64,000 nucleotides of DNA from Cyanophora paradoxa (GCA_004431415.1 QPMI01000210.1:62001-126000); one strand, 5' to 3'. Shown: positions 21,488 to 28,880, counted from the first letter of the stretch. Notes: a model not told the origin generated them from the letters alone. A program made the numbers and translations.

Positions 21488-21810
21488 ATGTCGATTCCCT
21501 CTGAGCTTGTCGAGGACCTTGCCAAGGCCCGTGAGATGTGGGCTAAGTCCCGCGATTGGCCTACCCGTGAAATGGAGAAGCGTGCCCGCAAGCTGGGGTA
21601 CCTCTACCAAGCTCACAGCGGAGAAGGCTTCCATACCATCAACCTCAACTTTGTATCCATACCACTGCATCGCAGACTGCAATTCAGACAGCCTTCCAGG
21701 CCATCGTCCGGAACACGGAGAACAGGCAGATTGCCATGCTCGCGGAAACGAACGCCCGGAAGGCGGAGATGTTCGACCAAGCAGCCCAGGCGCTCCGACT
21801 CGGCCAGTAA
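21488..21810 (+). CDS. Island ORF with an apparent frame switch
   Basis: ATG 21488 gives MSIPSELVEDLAKAREMWAK, a helical protein with KRARKLGYLYQAHSGEG. From about 21655 the plausible reading moves to another frame: AIQTAFQAIVRNTENRQ, then AMLAETNARKAEMFDQ and ALRLGQ, stop TAA at 21808-21810. The first frame runs on to 21817 but becomes arginine/serine-rich and unstructured (RPSSGTRRTGRLPCSRKR), typical of an out-of-frame read. The alternative frame has been open since 21547, so a -1 shift anywhere up to 21655 would work. Causes could be a disabling indel, a sequencing error or a programmed frameshift. I see no obvious slippery heptamer with confidence. Function unknown. Confidence 0.5.
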
Positions 21811-21832
21811 TTTCTGAGGCACGCGCAAGCAC

Positions 21833-22162
21833 ATGGCAGCGGTGGAGGCGACGCTGGGCGAGCAGATCGAGGTGCGCTGGGGTCGCTTCCTCGACCTGCT
21901 GGAGCCGGAGGCCAAGGAGCCGGGGGTACGGGCACAGATTCAGTCCCTGCGCGGCATAGGCGCCACGGCGGTCATCGTTCTATTTAGGAGGCACATCAAC
22001 GCGGAGGCCGAATTCATTAAGGCACGGGACGATCAAGTTTTCGCGAAACTGCCGCAGGAGTACGCCTCGGCCGTGCGCTCGCTCTTCTACGGGAGCGGGC
22101 CCGAGCTGCGCGAGAAGCTGTGGCTTTACATCGAGCTCTTCGTCGAGCTGACGTCGGAGTAA
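21833..22162 (+). CDS. Island ORF, 109 residues, unknown
   Basis: Intronless, starting MAAVEATLGEQIEVRWGRFL and ending LYIELFVELTSE. It lies 22 bp after the preceding ORF and 23 bp before the next. The sequence is mostly helical: LLEPEAKEPGVRAQIQSLRG, then GIGATAVIVLFRRH, KLPQEYASAVRSLFYGSGPE. No family recognised. Compact spacing implies co-expression with its neighbours or very short promoters. Confidence 0.55.
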   Translation: MAAVEATLGEQIEVRWGRFLDLLEPEAKEPGVRAQIQSLRGIGATAVIVLFRRHINAEAEFIKARDDQVFAKLPQEYASAVRSLFYGSGPELREKLWLYIELFVELTSE

Positions 22163-22185
22163 ATTTCTAAGGGGCAAGCGTAACC

Positions 22186-22989
22186 ATGGACCCCTCTTCC
22201 ATGCTGGGCTTCGACGCGCTGGCCGTGGACGGGCCGAACCCCGTGGGGATCCCGCAGCCTCGGAAGAAGGGCCGCCCCGCGAAGGAAGGCAAGGAAAAGG
22301 GCGAGAAGGCGCCGAAGGCCGACAAGACGGCGCTGCCGGGCGACGGGCCCACGGTGCCGCCGACGGCGCCGAGCAAGGGGGCGAGCTTCAGCGTGCAGGA
22401 GCACATCGAAATGACGAAGAAGAAAGAGCAGAGCGTGAAAAAGGCGCTGGGGATCGACCTGCAGGAGAAGCCGCGCGACGAGGCGCAGACGGATGTGGAC
22501 GAGAAGAAGCAGGTTCTGCGTCAGATCGCGCAGTACAGGCGCTCGTTCGGGGGCGAGCTTACGTCCACGAAGAAGCTGAGCCTCGCGACGCCGCTGGACG
22601 AGCTGAAGGAAGAGTACGAGGAAATTCAGCGCGAGCTGAGCACGCGGGGTTCGCTGGAGGCGGCGCGCCTCTTTCTGATCGCGGGCATGCACTCGCTGGA
22701 GCACCTCAACAAGGCGTACGATCCGATCGGCCTGAAGCTCGACGGGCTCGGGCAGGCGACGCTCTCTTCGATGGACCAGGTGCAGCCGATCTTAGAGGAG
22801 CTGGTGATCAAGTACTCGCGCTACGTGACCCTGGGGCCCGAGGCGCGCCTGGGGATGGCCCTGGTGCAGACGGTGCTGGCGGTGCACGCGGCCAACGCGA
22901 ACCCGGAGATGATAAAAGAGGTGACGGAGGCGGCGGCCTCGACGGCGGCGGAGCCCAAGGCGGTGGGCGGCAAGTTCAACGGCCTTTGA
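22186..22989 (+). CDS. DUF5767-like protein of large DNA virus type
   Basis: 267 residues, intronless. The N-terminal third is lysine/proline-rich and probably disordered (PRKKGRPAKEGKEKGEKAPK). A basic/coiled segment MTKKKEQSVKKALGIDLQEK follows, then a conserved-looking core at about residues 140-245: ARLFLIAGMHSLEHLNKAYD, DPIGLKLDGLGQATLSSMDQ, ILEELVIKYSRYVTLGPEAR, LVQTVLAVHAANAN. The order I/LE-x-LN-x-x-(F/Y)DP-x-G-x-x-LDG, then EEL-x-x-KY, PE-x-RL and H-N is, from memory, that of the DUF5767-like family found in nucleocytoplasmic large DNA viruses; its function is unknown there. This is the best evidence that the island is viral. A profile search would settle it. Confidence 0.55.
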   Translation: MDPSSMLGFDALAVDGPNPVGIPQPRKKGRPAKEGKEKGEKAPKADKTALPGDGPTVPPTAPSKGASFSVQEHIEMTKKKEQSVKKALGIDLQEKPRDEAQTDVDEKKQVLRQIAQYRRSFGGELTSTKKLSLATPLDELKEEYEEIQRELSTRGSLEAARLFLIAGMHSLEHLNKAYDPIGLKLDGLGQATLSSMDQVQPILEELVIKYSRYVTLGPEARLGMALVQTVLAVHAANANPEMIKEVTEAAASTAAEPKAVGGKFNGL

Positions 22990-23043
22990 TTGTAAACGCT
23001 TGTAATCAATTGCACCAGAGAATTTACAATTTATTCGTCTAAA
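22990..23043. terminator. Short AT-rich gap between convergent island genes
   Basis: 54 bp separate the stops of the plus gene ending 22989 and the minus gene ending 23044. The gap is AT-rich (TTTACAATTTATT) next to GC-rich coding DNA and includes a short inverted pair TTGTAA...TTGTAATCAATT. It must contain both transcript ends. Confidence 0.45.
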
Positions 23044-23826
23044 CTACTGCATGGGGGTGGTGTACATAGACTCGGGGTTTAGGTAGGGCTCGAAATCGGC
23101 CTCGTTGTCGTAGGGCTTGAAGGCCAGCTCGGGCGTGCGGCCGGCGAAGCGAAAGGCGCCGACCTTGCACTGCTGCACTGCGAGGAAGGACCACTTGAGG
23201 CCGAACTTGCCCTCGGGGATGGCGTAGGCGGTGTCGATTTTAACGAGGGCCGCCACCAGGTCTCCGGTGCCGATGGTGGCGCGCTCGGTGATGAGGTAGT
23301 TGGACATGTCGACGACTGGGATCGTCTTGCGCTTGCCCGCCATCGTCTGCGTGCGGATGCGCATGTTGAGGTACTTGTAGAAGGCCTGGCCCGACTCCTT
23401 GTCGACCTTGATGCGCACGCTGGGCGTCTGCAGCACCGAGATCTGATCCTTGGAGAGGGCGCGCCCGGGCGAGACCTTGAGCTTGGCCTGGTTCTGCTGC
23501 ACGAACTCGCAGAATTTCGCGTCCAGGGCCTCCAGCAGCTTGAGGAACTCGTCCGCGGCTGGGTTCGTCTGGCCGTCGACGGCGCTGAGATCGGTGAGGT
23601 CCAGCGTGTAAAATCCGCCGTTTTCTTCCATGACGAAGGCCTTCTTCTCGTCGCTCCAAGCCTTGCCTTGCTCGGTGTTGATGCAGGGGTTGATGGTGAC
23701 CATGGGCGGCGCGTACATCATGAGGCCCTGCAGGCCGTCGTACTTGGCCTTGATGCGGCCGTTGGCATCGATTTCGAAGGCGAGCTTGGCGGGGTCGATC
23801 TCGGTGGCGCTGCGGACGGTGGCCAT
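23044..23826 (-). CDS. Island ORF, 260 residues, possible viral ssDNA-binding-type protein
   Basis: An intact intronless ORF, MATVRSATEIDPAKLAFEID to SMYTTPMQ. It has a two-part layout: GLMMYAPPMVTINPCINTEQ and GGFYTLDLTDLSA, FLKLLEALDAKFCEFVQQNQ, a linker, then DQISVLQTPSVRIKVDKESG and FYKYLNMRIRT, ending with IPVVDMSNYL and a beta-rich FGLKWSFLAVQQCKVGAF. Many large DNA viruses encode a protein of about this size with an xTPxM-strand start, a short helix LDxxF and a repeated K-D-x-x-G-x-x-Y strand that is annotated as single-stranded DNA binding. The resemblance is by layout only, so this is tentative. Its promoter (23827-23936) carries the E-box elements shared across the island. Confidence 0.45.
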   Translation of the reverse strand: MATVRSATEIDPAKLAFEIDANGRIKAKYDGLQGLMMYAPPMVTINPCINTEQGKAWSDEKKAFVMEENGGFYTLDLTDLSAVDGQTNPAADEFLKLLEALDAKFCEFVQQNQAKLKVSPGRALSKDQISVLQTPSVRIKVDKESGQAFYKYLNMRIRTQTMAGKRKTIPVVDMSNYLITERATIGTGDLVAALVKIDTAYAIPEGKFGLKWSFLAVQQCKVGAFRFAGRTPELAFKPYDNEADFEPYLNPESMYTTPMQ

Positions 23827-23936
23827 GGTTGCGTTAGCTTAGAGTGTGCTTCAGCCTAAGGCTAGAAAATATTTGAGGTCGCCCCGCCCGACTTCAGCTG
23901 AGCGCTCAGGTGATTCAGGTAAAACACGTGTTCAAT
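23827..23936 (-). promoter_or_regulatory. Promoter of the 260-residue island gene (E-boxes plus TATA-like box)
   Basis: Read on the minus strand, from the stop of the upstream gene: TTGAACACGTGTTTT (E-box CACGTG, about 23921-23937), CACCTGAGCGCTCAGCTG (two E-boxes around an AGCGCT palindrome, about 23894-23912), then CAAATATTTT (about 23866) and the ATG at 23826. The same parts recur in the same order upstream of the minus genes at 24221 and 24835. Confidence 0.55.
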
Positions 23937-24221
23937 TCAGCTCACTGGGGAGGGGAGGGCCTCGATCACGGCTACGCGAATATTCGAGAGTCTAAATCTG
24001 GCGCTGGGGCTGGCGACGGCGTACAGGGTGATCTCGTTCTTGGCGGGATTGAGCATGATGTGCTGGAAGCAGTCGCCCTTGCGGCACTCCAGCGAGATGT
24101 TGCGCAGCAGCCTGCAGTAGTTGAAGCAGATCTCGCCGTTCTCGTCGAGATCCTCGTCCATGGCCTCGTACTCGAAGATGCCGAAGGTGAGGCAGCAGGT
24201 GAAGTACTTGGGGGCGCACAT
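23937..24221 (-). CDS. Island ORF, 94 residues, cysteine-rich, unknown
   Basis: MCAPKYFTCCLTFGIFEYEA, then DEDLDENGEICFNYCRLLRN, ISLECRKGDCFQHIMLNPAK, ending AVIEALPSPVS. Seven cysteines in 94 residues (CxxxxxxCC and later CxxxC, CxxxxC patterns) suggest metal or disulphide stabilisation. No family recognised. It is preceded by a TATA-like CCTTAAGAGG box and a TTCCTCACACT start-site-like motif that is shared with the next gene upstream. Confidence 0.5.
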   Translation of the reverse strand: MCAPKYFTCCLTFGIFEYEAMDEDLDENGEICFNYCRLLRNISLECRKGDCFQHIMLNPAKNEITLYAVASPSARFRLSNIRVAVIEALPSPVS

Positions 24222-24352
24222 TCTCTCGTTTGCTTGCTGATAAAGTGTGAGGAAACGAGGCCCCGCGCACCCTCTTAAGGCCCCGCGTCAGGTGAGCTTC
24301 AGACAAAGCCAGAAAACACGTGTTCAATTTCAGAGGGGCTACACTGTCAATT
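24222..24352 (-). promoter_or_regulatory. Promoter of the 94-residue island gene
   Basis: On the minus strand: TTGAACACGTGTTTT (24313-24327), CTCACCTGACGCG (about 24285-24297), CCTTAAGAGG as a TATA-like box (about 24272-24281), TTCCTCACACTTTATC (about 24240-24255), ATG 24221. The first 17-base element is identical to that at 23921-23937. Confidence 0.6.
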
Positions 24353-24835
24353 TCAGCACGGCTGCGGGATCTTGGCCTCGAGATCAAAGGTAATCGACCT
24401 ATCGTCTATGCTAAAGGGATAATCGCACTGCTGGTGCAGCTGGTCGCGCTTGACGACCATCGAGCCCATCGCCCTGCGCGTCACCCAGATGTCGCACTCG
24501 TCGTGCTTGCCGAAGAAGGTGTAGGCAAGGGCGCGGCCCGAGGGCGAGATCGCCGCCCAGAACGCGGCCCACTCCGGCACGACGACGGTGTCGGAATTCA
24601 GGCGCCCCGCGGCGAAGGTGATGATGCCGGCCGTGTGCCCAACGTGGGTCTTGATGCAGGAGATGAGGGTGAAGGAGAGGCCATCGTCGGCGAGCTTCAT
24701 GAGGAGGGTCTTGCCGGGGCAGTCCCTGCAGTCGTAAACTACGCCGTGCTTGAGAACTTCCACCTCGCGTTCGATGGGCTCGCCGATCACGCGCACGGTG
24801 TATTCCTCGACGTTGAACTGGGCGACAAGGGCCAT
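24353..24835 (-). CDS. Island ORF, 160 residues, beta-rich, unknown
   Basis: Starts MALVAQFNVEEYTVRVIGEP and ends DLEAKIPQPC. The sequence alternates short strands: KHGVVYDCRDCPGKTLLMKL, GLSFTLISCIKTHVGHTAGI, VVVPEWAAFWAAISPSGRAL, FFGKHDECDIWVTRRAMGSM. A CxxC pair (CRDC) and two His could bind a metal. No family recognised. It has the best core promoter in the island, CTTTATAAGCGCGC about 60 bp before the ATG. Confidence 0.5.
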   Translation of the reverse strand: MALVAQFNVEEYTVRVIGEPIEREVEVLKHGVVYDCRDCPGKTLLMKLADDGLSFTLISCIKTHVGHTAGIITFAAGRLNSDTVVVPEWAAFWAAISPSGRALAYTFFGKHDECDIWVTRRAMGSMVVKRDQLHQQCDYPFSIDDRSITFDLEAKIPQPC

Positions 24836-24965
24836 GTTGCCTGCTGGTTGCGTTGAGAGAGATTGAGAGTGTGAGGGGAACGCCGCGTGCCGCGCGCTTA
24901 TAAAGGCCGTTCAGGTGAGCGCTCAGCTGAGGGTCAGGTGAGCGCTCAGCTGACGTTCAGGTGAG
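24836..24965 (-). promoter_or_regulatory. Promoter with tandem E-box palindromes and TATAAA
   Basis: On the minus strand, CACCTGA...CAGCTGAGCGCTCACCTGA units are repeated (24912-24965 in plus view: CAGGTGAGCGCTCAGCTGA twice plus a third CAGGTGAG). They are followed by GGCCTTTATAAGCGCG (about 24890-24905) and CCCTCACACTCTC (about 24865-24880), then ATG 24835. The spacing from TATA to the CTCACACT motif, about 25 bases, is what a polymerase II core promoter needs. Confidence 0.7.
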
Positions 24966-24982
24966 GGCAACTTGAAAATTCG

Positions 24983-25034
24983 GCGTCATTTACGTCCGCG
25001 TCATTTACGTCAGCGTCATTTACGTCACGGAGTT
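24983..25034 (+). repeat. 52-bp repeat, copy 1: three GCGTCATTTACGTC units
   Basis: Three tandem 16-bp units, each ending in ACGTC(A), i.e. a bZIP/CREB-like site (TTACGTCA). An identical 52-bp copy lies at 25814-25865. Copy 1 is about 90 bp upstream of ATG 25122, with GTAAAAAAAAGG and an E2F-like TTGGCGCCATTTT between, so it is likely an upstream activator. Confidence 0.85.
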
Positions 25035-25121
25035 GGGACTCGGCCCTGGCCCCGGGCCCAGGCCTCGCCCGTAAAAAAAAGGACTTGGACTTGGCGCCAT
25101 TTTCTAAAGCTCTGCTGTACC

Positions 25122-25505
25122 ATGGAGCCCGCTATCTCCCAGCTAGTCTCTCAGGGCGCCAAGCTCGACAAGGCCCTGAACATCTACCTTCAGCTGATCG
25201 AGCTGGCCTGGCCCGAGCCAATGATAGCTCAGGCCTGCAAATCGCTCCACGTGGCGTTCGATGCGCCGTTCTCAGGTGACCCGGATCAGGTGACATCCTG
25301 GACCAAGGAGGAGATAAAGGCCGACTTCGAGGCGCTTTTCTCATTTATGAGCAAGAAGTATGCCGAAATCGAAGCAGCTAAGGCCTCAGCAGCCGAAGGC
25401 GGTGAAGCCCCAGCCGAAGGCCCTGCCGGCGACGAAGGCACCGAAGTTCAAGGCGCTGGGCCCTCTGCAGAGGGCGAAGGCCAAGGCAGACCTGCGTCCG
25501 CGTAG
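25122..25505 (+). CDS. Island ORF, 127 residues, acidic tail, overlaps the next gene
   Basis: MEPAISQLVSQGAKLDKALN begins a helical domain (IYLQLIELAWPEPMIAQACK, FSGDPDQVTSWTKEEIKADF, LFSFMSKKYAEIEAAKASAA), followed by a Glu/Gly/Pro tail (EGGEAPAEGPAGDEGTEVQG) ending GRPASA. The ATG sits in ACCATGG, a strong start context. The last 146 nt overlap ORF 25360-25767 in another frame. Function unknown. Confidence 0.55.
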   Translation: MEPAISQLVSQGAKLDKALNIYLQLIELAWPEPMIAQACKSLHVAFDAPFSGDPDQVTSWTKEEIKADFEALFSFMSKKYAEIEAAKASAAEGGEAPAEGPAGDEGTEVQGAGPSAEGEGQGRPASA

Positions 25506-25767
25506 CCCCAAGGAGATAGCCAAGGAGGCCAGCAGCCACAGGCCCGACTGGCCGGCGCCGGCGCCCTACCGCTACCTCAAGCTGGACAAGAGCAACGATA
25601 CGGGCTTCACCAGGAGGAGGTGGCCTGAGCCCCTCAGGTGGCTGGAGCCAAGGGAGATCAAGTCCGGAGGCGGTATCGAGCTAGCGCTAGCGCTGGGCGG
25701 CGGCGGTGCAGACTTGGAAGAGCAGGCCCTGCTAGATACCATCAACTTGGGCCAGGTAGAGCTGTGA
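25360..25767 (+). CDS. Island ORF, 135 residues, very basic N-terminus, overlapping
   Basis: MPKSKQLRPQQPKAVKPQPK and further Lys/Pro/Ala-rich sequence (KAPKFKALGPLQRAKAKADL), then a more ordered C-terminal half: DWPAPAPYRYLKLDKSND, FTRRRWPEPLRWLEPREIKS, ADLEEQALLDTINLGQVEL. The Lys/Pro start is like small DNA- or RNA-packaging proteins of viruses, but I cannot assign it. Its first 146 nt double as the acidic tail of the previous ORF. It might be reached by leaky scanning, its own start, or a +1 frameshift that would fuse the two. Confidence 0.5.
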   Translation: MPKSKQLRPQQPKAVKPQPKALPATKAPKFKALGPLQRAKAKADLRPRSPKEIAKEASSHRPDWPAPAPYRYLKLDKSNDTGFTRRRWPEPLRWLEPREIKSGGGIELALALGGGGADLEEQALLDTINLGQVEL

Positions 25768-25813
25768 TATCTAGCTAGCGCTAGCGCTTGCTGAATTAAT
25801 TAACCGAAGGGTC

Positions 25814-25865
25814 GCGTCATTTACGTCCGCGTCATTTACGTCAGCGTCATTTACGTCACGGAGTT
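25814..25865 (+). repeat. 52-bp repeat, copy 2
   Basis: Identical to 24983-25034. It is followed by CGGCGACTCGGGACCTGGGC and GAGAAAAAAAATTCG, which parallel the sequence after copy 1 (GGGACTCGGCCCTGG, GTAAAAAAAAGG), so the homologous stretch is longer than the perfect part. No ORF follows, so I read it as a promoter whose gene was lost at the island's right edge. Confidence 0.8.
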
Positions 25866-25991
25866 TGCCGGCGACTCGGGACCTGGGCCAGGGCCCGAGA
25901 AAAAAAATTCGAGACTTGGAAAAATAGGGTATCCCTAATACCGCTAGTACCAGTTAGTACCAGTAGCTACTAGTACCGCTAGTACTACGTA

Positions 25992-26054
25992 GTACTACTT
26001 AGTACTACTACTGTACTACTTAGTACTACTACTGTACTACTTAGTACTACTTGC
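25992..26054. repeat. 21-bp tandem repeat rich in TAGTACTAC
   Basis: A 21-bp unit starting GTACTACTTAGTACTACTAC is repeated at 25992, 26013 and 26034, within a wider TAGTAC/GTACTA tract (about 25935-26085). It marks the transition from island to host DNA. Confidence 0.8.
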
Positions 26055-26309
26055 TCAGTACTACTAGCTACCGGTACTGGTACACCTTTTTGGCAGGAGT
26101 CGTTGTCCATGGAGCGCATGCCGGGGCGCCGCCGCCTTGAGCTTCGGCCTCCGCCCTCCTGGGCCTCTGGCCCCCCGGCCCCCGGCCCGCGGCAGCCGTC
26201 GCCCCGGCCCCCATCCGGATCGCGGGGCGGGATGCCATGATGCCTATAGACCCGGGGCGGGATGCCTCATGATCACCGAGTCAGCTGCGCACGCCCGTGC
26301 GCTCGACAG

Positions 26310-26405
26310 CGTTAGCGCTAGCGCTAGCGCAATACAGCGCTCGCCCGCCGCCCAGTCGCTCGAAGCGCTAGCGCATCTAGCGCTGCGCTAGCGCTTGCGC
26401 ATGCA
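26310..26405. repeat. Clustered AGCGCTAGCGCT palindromes
   Basis: Repeated GCGCTAGCGC words occur at about 26311-26332, 26367-26378 and 26382-26397. The same word occurs at the 3' end of the island ORF (about 25677-25693, 25776-25790) and near 1755. Confidence 0.7.
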
Positions 26406-26551
26406 TGCAATTGTCCCCGCGCCGGCTCGAGCTTGACTCAGTGAGCTTGAGTGCCGTCACGGCTTGATATTTCCTCTACCCCCACTTCGGGCTTCACCTC
26501 CCTACCCCTGCGTCCAACTTTTCAAACTTTCTCTGCGCATTCCTCCCGGGC

Positions 26552-26978
26552 ATGGTGCAGATGGCGATCACACCATCATGCGTGCCATTGATGGTGTGAT
26601 GGCGCGCGCAGGGCATCTACGTTCGTCAGCCTCGGAGCTGCGTCCCGCGCCTGCGGATTCGCTGTCTCGAGAACAAGCCTCAGCTCAGCACCTCGGCGAA
26701 GAAGGCCCTGCGGTGCACGGAGGACGCGTGCAGGGGCGCGATGATGCTGCTCGCTTCGGGGCAGCAGGCTCGTGCTGCGGCGCTTCTGCGGGTTCGTGGA
26801 GAAAGAGTTTTAAATTCCAACCCGCCCGCTGCGCCGATCAAATCGGGCTCGCATTGACTTTCGCGGCGTCGCGCAGCGCGCGCTAGGCTTGGGCGCGGAC
26901 GAGGCCGCTTCTGCCGTGAACCGGCTTGGTGAGCAGCTCAGCGGCCTGATCGTCGGCGGACACGGCCAACGCGCCTGA
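26552..26978 (+). CDS. Possible small spliced gene, unknown
   Basis: ATG 26552 (MVQMAITPSC) could be spliced, through an intron starting GTGCCATTGATGG and ending GCGCGCAG near 26610, to GIYVRQPRSCVPRLRIRC and ENKPQLSTSAKKALRCTED, ACRGAMMLLASGQQARAAAL, RVRGERVLNSNPP. A further exon may read RALGLGADEAASAVNRLGEQ, LSGLIVGGHGQRA with stop at 26976-26978. The helical pattern faintly recalls small ESCRT-III-type proteins, but I cannot support an assignment. It lies between the island and the F-box gene. Confidence 0.3.
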
Positions 26979-27108
26979 TCATCTCTCATGATCACCTTTC
27001 AGCTCATTTCCTTGCTCTTTGTACTTCACACGTCAAGCTAGGCCGTTTGTATAAAATGTACAGTTGAATATCTGCCTTCGAACGTAGCTTCGGCGGGCAG
27101 CTGCAGCC

Positions 27109-28880
27109 TCAGCGGACGGGCCGCACGGCGACTGCGGCGTCGCCCCAGGCGGCGAGGGCTGCGCGCAGCGAGGCCTCGGGGAGGCCCGGGCGGGCGTGGG
27201 CGACCAGCGCCGGCCGGGGGCGGCGCTCGGCGAGGCGCGCGAGGGCGGCGTAGGGCTCCGGGCCGGCGAAGATGTGGTCCACCTCGACGCGCTCCAGGGG
27301 CCCCGCCACCGAGGCGAGGCCCGCCGCCTCCTCCACGCTCAGCGCCCGCTCGCAGGCGGAAAAGAAGCGGCGGAGGGCGCGCGCGCCGGCGGCGATGAGG
27401 CGGGCGGCGGCGGGGGCGGGGCCGGCTCGCGGCCGGGCCGGCAGACGAGCTCGAGGTCGAGGACGGCGAGCCGGGGGAAGGAGCCCTCGAGGAGGGCGGC
27501 GGCCGCCTCGGCGAGGGCGGGGCCGGCGAGCAGGCGGAGGGCGAGGCGGCGCAGCGGCAGCGGGGCCAGGCACGCCACCCGCCCCGCCGAGCCCTCGTCC
27601 AGCTGCGGCCCGCTCTTTAGGGGCGGGGGCGGGGGGGCGGGGGGTACGGCGCACGCAGAGGTCGAGTGCCTCGAGGGAGGAGAAGCGGGGCAGGGAGGGG
27701 AGGACGTCGGGGGGCAGGGGCGGCGAGGGCGCCTCGTCGAAGCCGCGGAGGGCGAGGGAGAGGAGGCGCGGGGCGGCGGGGCCGGCGGCGAGGGCGGAGA
27801 GCCCCTCGAGGGGCTCGGCGCTGGGGCCGCCCGGGCGGAGGGAGAGGTGGAGGGAGAGGCGGAGCTCCTGGAGGCGGGGGAAGCGGGCCACGGCCGCCAC
27901 GGAGGCCGGCGAGGCGGCGGGGAGGGCCAGCGCGGAGAGGGAGGGGAGGGCGGCGGCGAGGGCGGCGACGGCCTCGGGCGGGGTGCAGAGCTGGCTGGGG
28001 GCGAGGGCGAGCTCGCGGAGGGCGGGGAGGCGGGCGAGGAGGGCGGCGAGGGCGTCCCCGGGCAGCAGGCAGGCCGCGGAGGCGAGGGGCCCCAGGAGGG
28101 CGAGGGAGCGCAGGCGCGGCGCCCGCTCTAGGGCGGCGACGAGGGCGGCGGCGAGGGCGCCGAGGGAGGGCAGGCGGGGGCGGAGGGCGTCGGGGTCGAG
28201 GCCGGCGTCGCGCTGCAGGTCCTCGTGCGGCCAGACGCCCCCGAAGGCGCCCAGCTCCGCCCCCTCCAGGTGCCCCGCGAGGCCCGCGAGGAGCAGGCAC
28301 CCCCCCGCGCCCGCCCTCACCACCGCCGCCCGCCTGCACTCGCCGAGAGCGAACTCGTCACGGGCTGTTCGACCCTAGCTGTGGGATCGCGCGCCCTAGC
28401 TCATCGTCACGTACCGTGCGCGCCGCGCGGCGTCGCTACCGCTGCTGTAAAAGCTGTCGCAGGCGAGCACGAGGGAGACACGCCGCACGCCGAGCAGCGC
28501 GCCAATCTCCACGCGCTGCCCGCGCCGCGGCGATCAGGCGCAACGCATTAGGCGTCCGCAAAGCGCACCGTCAGCCACGATCGTACGCAAGCCTCGAAGA
28601 ACGCAGGCTCGCCAGGGTGGGCGCCGATGCTGGCCGGGAGGCGCAGCTCAGGGAATACGACGGTCCGCACCGCCGCGCAGAAGCGCCTGCTGACGAGCGC
28701 AAGCTTGCCGGTTTCGAAGGCGTCGTGCAGGGAGAGTCGGCCCAAAATCTCGACCAGGAGAGCGTCGGGCAGCCGATCGAGCGGCGATGTCGGCGCCAGT
28801 TTGCGGCGCGACGAGCTACGATATCGATCGCTTGTGCGGCGCCGGCGCCCGCTCGCCGGACTGCGCTACAGCTTGTACAT
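27109..28880 (-). CDS. F-box / leucine-rich repeat protein
   Basis: The F-box is at about 28660-28785: PLDRLPDALLVEILGRLSLH, FETGKLALVSRRFCAAVRTV, FPELRLPASIG. After an intron, a long exon (about 28320 to 27620) holds LRR-like units: LGALAAALVAALERAPRLRS, RLPALRELALAPSQLCTP, LPSLSALALPAAS, FPRLQELRLSLHLSLRPG, APRLLSLALRGFDEAP, FSSLEALDLCVRR. The next exons have LPLRRLALRLLAGPALAEA and FPRLAVLDLELVCRPG, then ARALRRFFSACERALSVEE and end AAVAVRPVR at 27109. It is probably an SCF substrate receptor, a relative in layout of the gene at 9634-12485. The true ATG is unclear; an Arg-rich stretch precedes the F-box, so the 5' limit is approximate. Confidence 0.7.

Larger units (their letters stand above)
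20200..25930. mobile_element. Endogenous virus-like island (intronless genes, own promoters)
   Basis: Between two intron-dense host genes lies about 5.7 kb of visibly different DNA. It holds short intronless ORFs on both strands (20677, 21488, 21833, 22186, 25122, 25360 plus; 23826, 24221, 24835 minus) with tight gaps and repeated promoter motifs (TATA boxes, E-boxes, triple ACGTCA sites). One ORF (22186-22989) resembles a DUF5767-like family known from large DNA viruses, and 23044-23826 resembles their DNA-binding-type proteins. I infer a fragment of a viral genome inserted in the host. I see no capsid, ATPase or polymerase gene, so it is partial. Borders are approximate; no terminal repeat or target-site duplication was found. 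Confidence 0.6.

Noticed and set aside
25992-26054. CRISPR-like array
   Set aside because: Units are contiguous 21-bp tandem repeats without spacers, and the window is eukaryotic.
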